Shown one piece after another: positions 38,578 to 46,566 of a stretch of DNA of 64,000 bases. Made by a program: the position numbers and the translations under genes. Each line of letters begins with the position of its first letter. Within the stretch, counting starts at the first letter, position 1. The notes under the pieces are model-generated. The model had not been told where the DNA came from. It worked only from the letters and a program-made list of their open reading frames with translations, and did no database searches. Origin of the DNA: Acidobacteriota bacterium (GTDB lineage Bacteria > Acidobacteriota > Terriglobia > Bryobacterales > Bryobacteraceae); NCBI GenBank assembly GCA_017307505.1, contig JAFKEE010000039.1:80579-144578 (forward strand), in the 5' to 3' direction.

Positions 38578-41500
38578 TTAGAACAGGAACTTCAGGGCGA
38601 GTTGCAACTGCCGCGGCGAGTTCGCCTGGCTGCTGATGACACCCGCACTGGTGGAGCCGATCGACGTGCTCGGCATCCCGAACCACACCCGGTTCATGGC
38701 ATTGAACGTCTCGAACCGGAACTGCGCCTTCAGCCGTTCATAGATGGCGAACGTCTTGAACAGCGACAGATCGTAGTTTGCGATGCCCGGCCCCCGCAGG
38801 TCCGGAGCCGTCCTGGAGCTGTTGCCCAAAGTGAACGCAGCCGGCACCTGAAACGCATTCGTGTCGAAGTAGCGCAGCAGCCGGCTCTGCGTCGGACCAC
38901 TCAACTCGCCGCTCTGCTGCAGCCGGATCGGACGCGAGCCCGAGATGGCGCTCATCACCAGCGGCTCCCCCTTCTGGAAGCTCGCAATCCCGTTCAACTG
39001 CCATCCGCCAAACAGCATGTCCACGCCGCGATTCCAATGCGAACCCATCCACCGGCCGCGGCCGAAAGGAAGTTCATACACACCGCTCAACACCAGCCGG
39101 TGCGGCACGTCCTGCGAATCCAACGACCGCTCCAGCCGCAGGTTATACGGATCCATCACGCCCGTCGTCGAGCCCACTGCCGCGTTCGAGAAGTCCGTAA
39201 TGTTCTTCGACCAGGTGTAAGCCGCCAGCAGCGTATAGCCCTTGCTGAAGCGCTTCTCCACCCGGGCCTGCATCGAGTGATAGTTCGAGTTGCCGATCGA
39301 GGGGTTCACCAGATTGATCGCTCCATACTGCGGATAGGGCCGCAGCAACTGCCCGCGCTGCACGGTCGGCAGCGAGAGCGAGCTGGTCGGATCCGTGATG
39401 ATTCCATAGAACGGGTTCGGCACCAGTTGCTGATTCACAGTGCCCAGGGCATTCTGCGCCTGCGTCAGGGTATTCGGGTTGAAGTTCGTGTACGGCACAT
39501 GCGTGCCCTTGTTCGCCGTATACGCGATCTCCGCAATCAGGTTCTGCCCCAGCGAACGCTGCACCGAGAAGTTCCACTGTTGGAAGTAAGGCGTCGCTAG
39601 CGAGAGCAATCCCGATGTGTTCGACTGCCCCAGCAGCGAACGGTCCGTCAGCTGGCTGCGGGACAACGGCTGGTTGAAGCCGTTCGGAAACGGATTCGAA
39701 AGACTTGCAATCGGCGTAGTTCCATCCAGCGACGTGACGATGCTCGTGGTCGCCTGGAACCCGTCGACAAAGCCGCCTGCAGCGCCGGCCGCGTCCGTCG
39801 AGGACAGTCCGAAGAAGATGCCGTATCCACCGCGGATCACCGTGTCCTTCGTCATCTGGTACGCGAAGCCAAACCGCGGAGCCCAGTTGTTCTTATCGGC
39901 CGGGATCAACTGCCGGTTGTCCGCATCGCGAAACGCCATCGCCCCGCGCAGCCCCGGAATCGAGGGAACCTGAGCGGCAATGGGCGACACCGCGCCGACA
40001 TCGAAGATGCTGATGCGGTCGAAGCGCTCCGTGCGCGGGACGTTGACTTCATACCGCAGGCCGAGGTTCAACGTCAGCTTGCGGGTCATCCGCCAGTCGT
40101 CCTGCACGAATCCGGCCCAATACCGGCTGGCCGAAGCAATCGCCGGCTGGTTCACCAGCGAGCCGCCAGGAATCCCCAACAGCAGCGAAGCAATCCCATT
40201 GCCGGCCGTCGTACTCGCCTGATTCGGATTCGGACCCTGCGTCCAGGCCGAACTGATCGAGAGGCTGCCCTGTGCCGAAGGATTCTGGAGCTGATTGTCG
40301 AAGTACACGCGGTAGTCGGCCCCGGCCTTCAACGTGTGCGACCCCTGAATCCGCGTCACCGTCGCCTGCAGGATGTGCGACATCTGCGAGCTATAGTTCT
40401 GGTTGCCGTTCCCCAGGCCGGAAAACCCGCTGATCGAAAACGTCGGCAGCGCGCTCACCTGCTGGTTGGCCCGGAAGTTTTCCGGGAACCCAAGCTGCGT
40501 GATGTCATATCCATCACCCCACGCCGTGCGCGTGCCATACTGCCGCGACAGCCCGTAGTTGAAGTTCACAATTGTGGTCGGCGTCAGCGTCCAGATGTCC
40601 TGCAGCGCGGCCGACCGCCGGTGCTGCGTCAGGGAAGGATTGCCCGGATTCGCAATGTTGTTGAAGTAATTCGGCTCGCCCGTGAACGGCTCCTGTCGCG
40701 AAACCCGGCCGAAGATCTTGTGGCTCGTCCCGATGTAGTGGTCGATGCGAACGTCAAAGGTATCGTCCCGGTTCACACGCGCGGCGCCGATGTCCAGATT
40801 CGCCGTCAGCCGCCCGTTCGTCGGCAGCGGGTAGAACTTCACCAGGTTGTTGCCCACCGTGTTGATCCGGTTCGCCGGAATCACATTGCCTGGAAAGGCA
40901 TCGCGCACCAGAGTCCCGCCGGATCCGGCTCTCGTCGTGGTGGGGTCGAACACCAGCACCGGAGCGCCCGCGGCATTCACCGTCTTCGAGAAATCGCCCG
41001 CCCGCTCCAGCGCCGTCGGCACCGTGTAGTTCGCCGACGCCACCGTGCTCTCCCGGAACGCCTCGTAGTCGAAGAAGAAGAAGGTCTTGTCCTTCCCGTT
41101 ATAGAGCTTCGGCAGCACCACCGGCCCGCCAATCGCGCCGCCCGCCTGGTTCCGCCGCAGGGCGCCCAACGGGATGCCCGCCCGGTTGTTGAAGAACGTG
41201 TTGGCGTCGAAATACGAGTTGCGATGGAATTCGTAAGCCGTCCCGTGCAGCTCGTTCGTCCCGGACTTCGTCACCACACTGATCACCCCGCCATTGAAGC
41301 GGCCATACTCGGCGCTCATCGAATTGGTCTGCACTTTGAACTCGCTCACCGCATCCACCGATGGCGTGTAGATCAGGAAGTTGAACCGGCCCTGATTCCG
41401 CGGAGCCGTGTTCGGAATCCCATCAATCGTCACCTCACTCGTGAAGTTCGCTGCTCCGCTGATGCTCGGCACCGACCCGCCCTGGTGCTGTGCCGTGTTG

Positions 41501-41994
41501 TTCGGCGTCGGCAGGACTCCCGGAGCCAGAGTCGCCAGCGCAAACGGCTCGCGGCCATTCAGCGGCAGGTCGATAATGCGCCGGTTCTCGATCACCTGGC
41601 CCAGCGTGTTCGTCACCGCGTTCACCAGCGGCGTCGCAGCCTCCACCGTCACCTGATCGACCATCTGGCCGATCTCCAGGTGGAAGTCGATCGTCAGCCG
41701 GTCCGCCACCCGTACCGTCAGGCCGGACTGGTTGTACTTCTTGAAACCCGTCGCTTCCACCGTGATCGCATATTGGCCCGGGTCGAGAAACGGCACGACG
41801 TACTCGCCGGCCGCACTTGTCGTAAAGGTGCGCGCCGTCTTCTTGGCAATGTCCGTAACCGTGACGACGGCTCCGGGAATCACCGCATCCTGACTGTCGC
41901 GAACCGTTCCGAGGATAGTTCCAGAACTGGATTGTGCGTGGGCGATGGCCGTTGCGGCGACGAGGGCGAGCAGTAGCTGGTGAGCTTTCGACAT
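38578..41994 (-). CDS. TonB-dependent receptor with carboxypeptidase-regulatory-like domain (1138 aa)
   Basis: The receptor starts at ATG 41994 (MSKAHQLLLALVAATAIAHA signal; AAAGGG a few bases upstream). A CarboxypepD_reg domain (about 23-105, ILGTVRDSQDAVIPGAVVTV) leads to a plug (about 115-225, IIDLPLNGREPFALATLAPG) and a long barrel ending QLALKFLF. Its promoter is readable: TTGACA, 17 bp, TAAAGT, with 12-mer operators on each side. That ties it to the GntR regulator two genes upstream. It is cotranscribed with the BNR-LamG protein. It probably imports an oligosaccharide released from a glycan; the ligand is inferred from the locus, not read from the protein. Confidence 0.94.
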   Translation of the reverse strand: MSKAHQLLLALVAATAIAHAQSSSGTILGTVRDSQDAVIPGAVVTVTDIAKKTARTFTTSAAGEYVVPFLDPGQYAITVEATGFKKYNQSGLTVRVADRLTIDFHLEIGQMVDQVTVEAATPLVNAVTNTLGQVIENRRIIDLPLNGREPFALATLAPGVLPTPNNTAQHQGGSVPSISGAANFTSEVTIDGIPNTAPRNQGRFNFLIYTPSVDAVSEFKVQTNSMSAEYGRFNGGVISVVTKSGTNELHGTAYEFHRNSYFDANTFFNNRAGIPLGALRRNQAGGAIGGPVVLPKLYNGKDKTFFFFDYEAFRESTVASANYTVPTALERAGDFSKTVNAAGAPVLVFDPTTTRAGSGGTLVRDAFPGNVIPANRINTVGNNLVKFYPLPTNGRLTANLDIGAARVNRDDTFDVRIDHYIGTSHKIFGRVSRQEPFTGEPNYFNNIANPGNPSLTQHRRSAALQDIWTLTPTTIVNFNYGLSRQYGTRTAWGDGYDITQLGFPENFRANQQVSALPTFSISGFSGLGNGNQNYSSQMSHILQATVTRIQGSHTLKAGADYRVYFDNQLQNPSAQGSLSISSAWTQGPNPNQASTTAGNGIASLLLGIPGGSLVNQPAIASASRYWAGFVQDDWRMTRKLTLNLGLRYEVNVPRTERFDRISIFDVGAVSPIAAQVPSIPGLRGAMAFRDADNRQLIPADKNNWAPRFGFAYQMTKDTVIRGGYGIFFGLSSTDAAGAAGGFVDGFQATTSIVTSLDGTTPIASLSNPFPNGFNQPLSRSQLTDRSLLGQSNTSGLLSLATPYFQQWNFSVQRSLGQNLIAEIAYTANKGTHVPYTNFNPNTLTQAQNALGTVNQQLVPNPFYGIITDPTSSLSLPTVQRGQLLRPYPQYGAINLVNPSIGNSNYHSMQARVEKRFSKGYTLLAAYTWSKNITDFSNAAVGSTTGVMDPYNLRLERSLDSQDVPHRLVLSGVYELPFGRGRWMGSHWNRGVDMLFGGWQLNGIASFQKGEPLVMSAISGSRPIRLQQSGELSGPTQSRLLRYFDTNAFQVPAAFTLGNSSRTAPDLRGPGIANYDLSLFKTFAIYERLKAQFRFETFNAMNRVWFGMPSTSIGSTSAGVISSQANSPRQLQLALKFLF

Positions 41995-42018
41995 GGAGAC
42001 CCTTTCGGATGACAACTC

Positions 42019-42030
42019 TGAGATATCAGA
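42019..42030. promoter_or_regulatory. Operator-like site 1 (downstream of receptor -10)
   Basis: The sequence TGAGATATCAGA lies directly next to the receptor -10 box and covers the likely start of transcription (about 42024). With two more bases it reads TCTGA-GATA-TCAGA, with perfect 5-bp arms. It is one of four copies in this locus. A protein bound here should block initiation. Confidence 0.75.
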
Positions 42031-42059
42031 ACTTTATCACCGGAATTGGTGTCTGTCAA
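42031..42059 (-). promoter_or_regulatory. Promoter of the TonB-receptor/BNR-LamG operon
   Basis: On the minus strand, TTGACA (42054-42059) is a perfect -35. It is separated by exactly 17 bp from TAAAGT (42031-42036; 4 of 6 bases of the -10 consensus). Predicted transcription starts near 42024, giving a leader of about 30 nt with AAAGGG before the ATG at 41994. Confidence 0.75.
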
Positions 42060-42060
42060 T

Positions 42061-42072
42061 TGTGATATCTCA
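42061..42072. promoter_or_regulatory. Operator-like site 2 (upstream of receptor -35)
   Basis: TGTGATATCTCA is the reverse-oriented 12-mer with one mismatch. It lies just upstream of the -35 box. Its centre is about 44 bp (roughly four helical turns) from site 1, so both may be bound on one DNA face. Confidence 0.7.
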
Positions 42073-42079
42073 GAAAACA

Positions 42080-43360
42080 TCAATCGATCGACCGGGAGGC
42101 ATCCACCCACACCCAACACACCGCGCCCGCCAGGTACAGCGCCCCTGTCAGGTACAACGGACCCATCCAACCGCCATAATGATCCACGCCATAAGCCAGG
42201 ATGATCGGGCTCAGGAATCCGCCAATCTGGCCCGATGTGTTCATCGCCGCCGACACCATGCCCGCGTGCGGCCCCCCAATGTCCACCGCCGCGCCCCAAC
42301 TCGCCCCCAGCAGGAAGTTCGACGAAGCCGCCGCCAGCGCAATGAACGTGGCGCCCACCACCGGATTCGGCGCCATCGTTCCGGCAATCAGGAAGAACCC
42401 GGCGCAGGCCAGCGACACGCCGCCTACCACCGCCCGGCCCAGTCGCAGCCCCAGCTTCGCCGTCAGCCGGTCCGTCGTGATCCCACCAAACAGGTCCGCC
42501 AGCACGCTCAGCGTCAGGGGCAGCCCGGCAAAGATCCCCAACAGCCCGGCGGAAAATCCCCGGGACGACTCCAGGTAAGTCGGCAGCCACGTGACGTAGA
42601 AGGTGAACCCGTACGTCTGCGTGAAGTACATGGCGCACAGCGCCAACACGCTGGGATTCAACAGCAGCCGCTGCCAGCCGCCCCCTTCCAGCGAATGCCC
42701 GGCCGAGATCGCCCGGCCCGCTTCAATGTACTCGCGTTCCCCGGCACTCACAGCCTGGTGCTCATGCGGCTCGTCCCGGAACCAGTACCGCCACGCAATC
42801 GCCCAAAGGAACCCGATCGAGCCGAAGATCAGGAACAGCGTCCGCCAGTGAAAGTGGACCAGCAGCGCCGTCACCAGCAGCGGCGTCACCCCGCCCCCCA
42901 GATGGGCGCCCATAAAGAAGATGCCCTGGGCCGTCCCTCGTTCCCGTTGCGGAAACCAGCGAGACAGCGTCCGCGCCACGTTCGGCCACGCCCCGGCCTC
43001 TCCGGCGCCGAACAGAAAGCGGGTTCCCAGCAGAGACGGGAAACTGAATACCCCAGCGGTCAGCATGGTGAACGAGGACCACCAGGTCACGATGCGCGTC
43101 AGAACCCGCCGCGTCCCCACCTTATCGCCCCACAACCCCGTTGGAATCTCAAAGATGGCGTAGGCCAGCGTAAACGCCCCAAACACGAAACTCATCTGCA
43201 TCCGGCTCAGCCCGAGATCCGCGCTCATCCTCGGCGCCGTCACCGAAATACAGACCCGGTCCAGATAGGTGATGCCGGCCAGCAACACGAGCATAGCCAG
43301 CACCCGGAATCGAACCTTTGTCTGAACGCCAGAGGCCGAGGACGCCCCCAGGCCCATCAT
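42080..43360 (-). CDS. MFS transporter, ACS (anion:cation symporter)-like
   Basis: This 426-residue protein has twelve hydrophobic segments. The segment ITYLDRVCISVTAPRMSADL after helix 1 and the signature GEAGAWPNVARTLSRWFP, followed by RGTAQGIFFMGAHLGG, are characteristic of the ACS group. That group includes hexuronate, galactonate and glucarate permeases. It should carry an organic anion such as a sugar acid across the inner membrane. Its start overlaps the GntR-gene stop by 4 bp (43357-43360), so regulator and transporter are translationally coupled. The stop is close to the operator cluster that serves the receptor. Confidence 0.93.
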   Translation of the reverse strand: MMGLGASSASGVQTKVRFRVLAMLVLLAGITYLDRVCISVTAPRMSADLGLSRMQMSFVFGAFTLAYAIFEIPTGLWGDKVGTRRVLTRIVTWWSSFTMLTAGVFSFPSLLGTRFLFGAGEAGAWPNVARTLSRWFPQRERGTAQGIFFMGAHLGGGVTPLLVTALLVHFHWRTLFLIFGSIGFLWAIAWRYWFRDEPHEHQAVSAGEREYIEAGRAISAGHSLEGGGWQRLLLNPSVLALCAMYFTQTYGFTFYVTWLPTYLESSRGFSAGLLGIFAGLPLTLSVLADLFGGITTDRLTAKLGLRLGRAVVGGVSLACAGFFLIAGTMAPNPVVGATFIALAAASSNFLLGASWGAAVDIGGPHAGMVSAAMNTSGQIGGFLSPIILAYGVDHYGGWMGPLYLTGALYLAGAVCWVWVDASRSID

Positions 43361-44136
43361 TCCGCACCTTCAGGTTGAGAAGGAGTCTCCGGAGCCGCCG
43401 CGGCCTGCTGCCCCTGCCGCCGCGAACGCTTGGAAAACGTCTGCACGTGGGACTCATTCCACCCGAAGTACGGCTCCATCTGGGCCAGCACCTCTTCCAT
43501 CCGGTATCGCGTGTGCCGCCGCATGGCAGCATCCGCCTGCTCCGGCCCACCGGAGACCAGGACCTCCGCCAGTTGCGAGTGCCAGGCCGCGGGCGGCGGC
43601 TGGTTCCCCAACGCGGTATCGTACAGCCAGTTGAAGATCAAAACCTGATTCTTTTCAACGGCCTGGCAGAGCTCATCGCAGCCCGTGCACTCTGCAATCC
43701 GCATATGGAACCGCATGTGGAACCGGTGGATCTCAAACAGCCGGTCCCGGCCGGAATCATCCTCCGGAATCTGCAGCACATGCAGCCCGTCGAGCTGATG
43801 CGCCATCCGCAGAATCTCGTCCCGCTCCTCCGGACTCGCCTTCTCCGCGAAAATCCGCGCCGCCTGCGTCTCCAGCGCTTCCCTGAGAATGTAGTGGCCC
43901 CGGATCGAACGAGCCGTCGGGATCCGCACCCGCGTGCCCACCCTCGGCCGGCTCTCCACCAGCCCGTCGCTCTCCAGGCGCTGCAGCGCATCCCCCACCG
44001 GAACAATGCTGACGCCCAGCTCTTCGGCCAGGACACGGCGCGAAAGCCCCGTCCCAAAACGGAGTTCCCCACGCAGGATGCGGTTGCGGATGGTCGTGTA
44101 GACCTGCTCGGTCAGGTTGCCGGCAAAGGAGTTCAT
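43357..44136 (-). CDS. GntR/FadR-family transcriptional regulator
   Basis: The product from ATG 44136 is 259 residues; an in-frame TTG at 44181 is less likely. The winged helix-turn-helix occupies the first 75 residues (IRNRILRGELRFGTGLSRRV, then LAEELGVSIVPVGDALQRLE and SDGLVESRP). The C-terminal FCD helical domain (about 85-215) has RFHMRFHMRIAECTGCDELC and late His residues in MRRHTRYRM, fitting the metal-dependent effector pocket of FadR-type proteins. The effector is usually an organic or sugar acid. Identical 12-mer sites lie in front of this gene and in the two other control regions of the locus, so it probably represses itself and the whole set until the substrate appears. Confidence 0.93.
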   Translation of the reverse strand: MNSFAGNLTEQVYTTIRNRILRGELRFGTGLSRRVLAEELGVSIVPVGDALQRLESDGLVESRPRVGTRVRIPTARSIRGHYILREALETQAARIFAEKASPEERDEILRMAHQLDGLHVLQIPEDDSGRDRLFEIHRFHMRFHMRIAECTGCDELCQAVEKNQVLIFNWLYDTALGNQPPPAAWHSQLAEVLVSGGPEQADAAMRRHTRYRMEEVLAQMEPYFGWNESHVQTFSKRSRRQGQQAAAAPETPSQPEGAE

Positions 44137-44186
44137 GGAATCACCAGGAGCTAGTTTACGCCCGATCCGCACGATGGGCAAGCTAT

Positions 44187-44198
44187 TGAGATATCAGA
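44187..44198. promoter_or_regulatory. Operator-like site 3 (regulator start side)
   Basis: This is an exact copy of the 12-mer TGAGATATCAGA, in the divergent region between the GntR gene and the dehydrogenase. It lies 18 bp before the plus-strand -35. In minus-strand reading it sits where the GntR-operon promoter -10/start would be expected. Confidence 0.75.
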
Positions 44199-44215
44199 AA
44201 ACATGAATTCCGTGC

Positions 44216-44244
44216 TTGTCACCAGTCAACTATTGAAGTATTCT
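44216..44244 (+). promoter_or_regulatory. Promoter of the dehydrogenase/BNR/aldolase operon
   Basis: TTGTCA (44216-44221; 5 of 6), a 17-bp spacer, then TATTCT (44239-44244; 4 of 6). Transcription is predicted to start near 44250, inside operator site 4. This position rules out the ATG at 44203 as the start and supports the GTG at 44257. Confidence 0.72.
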
Positions 44245-44253
44245 GATATCTCA
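44242..44253. promoter_or_regulatory. Operator-like site 4 (over the transcription start)
   Basis: TCTGATATCTCA is the exact reverse complement of sites 1 and 3. It overlaps the end of the -10 box and the predicted start of transcription, the same geometry as site 1 at the receptor promoter. Confidence 0.75.
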
Positions 44254-44256
44254 ATT

Positions 44257-45249
44257 GTGCCGACCATCATAGTCACAGAACCCGAATTCTCCAAAGGCGC
44301 CCACATCTTCCACGCCTCCGGCCTCCCCTGCATCCCATCCCCCGCCCCGGAAGCCGACCTCTGCGCCGCCATTCGACAGCACGGCGCCCGCCACGCCATC
44401 GTCGGCATCCAGCCCTACCGCTCTTCTTTATATGAGACGCTGCAGCCCGGAGCCGTCCTCGCCCGCTTCGGAGTCGGCCACGACGGCATCGACAAAGCCC
44501 AGGCCACCCAGGCCCGCGTCCTCTGCACCAATACCCCCGGAGTCCTGAACGACTCCGTCGCCGAGCACACCATCTCCCTGCTTCTCGCCGCCGCCCGCCA
44601 CACCACGAAAGTCGCCGCCTCCATGACCCAGGGCGCCTGGGCCCCCGTCGGCGGCCGCGAACTCCGAGGCAAAACCCTCGTCCTCATCGGCTGCGGACCC
44701 ATCGGCTCCGCCGTAGCCCGCATCGCCACCGCCGCCTTTGACATGCGCGTCATCGGCGTCATCCAGCACACTCCACCACGCGAACCCGGCTACTTTACTC
44801 AACTCACGAACGACCCCGCCCAGGCTCTCCCCCAAGCCGACTTCGTCAGCCTCCACATCCCCGCCACGCCGGCCAACGCCCACTACATCAACCAGCAGCG
44901 CCTCGCCTTGCTCCCACCCGGAGCCTGGCTCATCAACACCGCCCGCGGAGCCGTCGTCGACGAAGCCGCCCTGTACGACGCGCTCGCCCACGGCGCCCTC
45001 GGCGGCGCAGCCCTCGACGTCTTCGAAACCGAGCCCTACGTCCCGGTCCATCCGGCCAAGGACCTCCGCCCTCTCCCCAACACAGTCCTGACGCCCCACA
45101 TCGGCAGCAACACCGCCGATGCCAACACCCGCATGGCGCAGCATTCTCTCCGCAACGTCCTCCTGGGGGAACAGGGCGCCTACGGCCAGATGAATCTGCT
45201 CAACCCTGAAGTCCTTCCATCTCTGCCGCGCAACGGCAGCGAACACTAG
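44257..45249 (+). CDS. D-isomer-specific 2-hydroxyacid dehydrogenase family protein
   Basis: The product from GTG 44257 (PTIIVTEPEFSKG...) is 330 residues, normal for the family. An in-frame ATG at 44203 precedes the promoter -35 and would add residues encoded by the operator, so it is rejected. The NAD-binding motif GCGPIGSAVARIA, the catalytic Arg in INTARGAVVDEAAL, Glu in DVFETEP, and His in LTPHIGSN are present. It should interconvert a 2-keto acid and a 2-hydroxy acid with NAD(P)H in the cytoplasm. It heads an operon with a BNR protein and an aldolase. The leader would be only about 7 nt, without a Shine-Dalgarno. Confidence 0.92.
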   Translation: MPTIIVTEPEFSKGAHIFHASGLPCIPSPAPEADLCAAIRQHGARHAIVGIQPYRSSLYETLQPGAVLARFGVGHDGIDKAQATQARVLCTNTPGVLNDSVAEHTISLLLAAARHTTKVAASMTQGAWAPVGGRELRGKTLVLIGCGPIGSAVARIATAAFDMRVIGVIQHTPPREPGYFTQLTNDPAQALPQADFVSLHIPATPANAHYINQQRLALLPPGAWLINTARGAVVDEAALYDALAHGALGGAALDVFETEPYVPVHPAKDLRPLPNTVLTPHIGSNTADANTRMAQHSLRNVLLGEQGAYGQMNLLNPEVLPSLPRNGSEH

Positions 45250-45258
45250 GTGACCACG

Positions 45259-46566
45259 ATGCTGCCCCGCCGTTCTTTCCTGACCCTCCCCTTAGCCGCC
45301 TGCCTCCAGGGCGCCGAAGACCAGCCCTGGGCCGTCTCCCGGCCCGACCTCAAGGTCTACATTCCGGAGAAGCCCGGCGGCGCCGACAATACCAATCAGC
45401 ACTTCCAGGTAGTCGCCCTGCCCGACGGCGCATTCCTCGCCATCTGGACCCAGGGCGCCGGCGAAAACGCGCCCAACCACCGCATCGTCTCCAGCCGCTC
45501 CACCGATCAGGGCCGCACCTGGTCCACGCCCCTCGAAGTGGACGGCCCTCAACCCGGCGACGCCCGCATGGTTGGCGTGGCCAGTTGGGCGTTCCCCATC
45601 GTCGCCCCCAAGCTCAAGCGGGTCTACTGCGTCTACAACAAGAACATCGGCATCCAGGACGTCCGGCCCGCCGACACCGGAGCCCTGCGCATCAAATGGT
45701 CGGACGACGGCGGCCAGACCTGGAGCCGCGAGTTTCACGACTATCCCGTCGGCCGCACCGACTTCAGCCACCCCGACCCCAAAATCCCCGAGACCTGGAT
45801 CGTCTACCAGAATCCCCTCTACGCCGCCGACGGCCGCGTCATCGCCGGCTTCACCCGCTGGGCCAGCAAGGCCGCCGACCCCGATCCCCGCAACTGGGGC
45901 CGCAACACCGAAGTCGCCTTCCTCTCCTTCGACAACATCCTGCGCGAGAAGGACCCGGCCAGGCTCCAGGTCACCACATATCCCAAGGGACCCGGAATCC
46001 GCCTCTACGCCGAGCCCGAGCCGAAGAAGAGCATCATCCAGGAGCCAACACTTCACGCTTTGAAAGACGGCCGCATGCTCTGCGTGATGCGGACCTACAC
46101 CGGCAAGGTCTACTTCGCCCTCTCGCCCGACGGCGCGCGCACCTGGGGTCCGCCGCGCCCGCTCTGCTACGAGCCGCAAGGCGAACCCATCCTGAATCCC
46201 ATCGCCCCTTGCCCGCTCTATCGCGTGGGCGACGGCCGCTACCTGCTGGTGTTTTTCAACAATGACGGCGGCCCTTCGGGTCCCGGAGCCTGGCTGAAAA
46301 ACCGCACGCCCGCCTGGTACACGGTCGGCCGCGAGTTGCCGAACCATCCTGTGCAGCCCATCCGCTTCGGCAAGCCGCGCATCCTCCTGGACAATCACGC
46401 CGAAGCGCTTGGCACCGAGAAACGCACCGAAATCGCCACCTATACCAGCTACTTCGAATCCAGGGGCAAACGCTATCTCTGGTATCCGGACCGCAAGCAC
46501 TACCTGCTGGGCAAATACATCACCGACGAAATGCTGGATGCCTGCGACCCCGGGAAAAAGTCATGA
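45259..46566 (+). CDS. Exported BNR/sialidase-like propeller
   Basis: The product from ATG 45259 is 435 residues (AGGTG 6 bases before; a GTG at 45250 directly after the dehydrogenase stop is an alternative). The N-terminus LPRRSFLTLPLAACLQGA is a short Tat-like signal. Asp boxes STDQGRTW, SDDGGQTW and SPDGARTW mark propeller blades, and a QEPTLHALKDGRMLCVMRTY strand resembles the conserved central part of exo-hydrolase propellers. It is the second BNR protein of this locus but lacks the LamG module of the other. Its position between a dehydrogenase and an aldolase points to action on the same substrate before import. Confidence 0.87.
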   Translation: MLPRRSFLTLPLAACLQGAEDQPWAVSRPDLKVYIPEKPGGADNTNQHFQVVALPDGAFLAIWTQGAGENAPNHRIVSSRSTDQGRTWSTPLEVDGPQPGDARMVGVASWAFPIVAPKLKRVYCVYNKNIGIQDVRPADTGALRIKWSDDGGQTWSREFHDYPVGRTDFSHPDPKIPETWIVYQNPLYAADGRVIAGFTRWASKAADPDPRNWGRNTEVAFLSFDNILREKDPARLQVTTYPKGPGIRLYAEPEPKKSIIQEPTLHALKDGRMLCVMRTYTGKVYFALSPDGARTWGPPRPLCYEPQGEPILNPIAPCPLYRVGDGRYLLVFFNNDGGPSGPGAWLKNRTPAWYTVGRELPNHPVQPIRFGKPRILLDNHAEALGTEKRTEIATYTSYFESRGKRYLWYPDRKHYLLGKYITDEMLDACDPGKKS

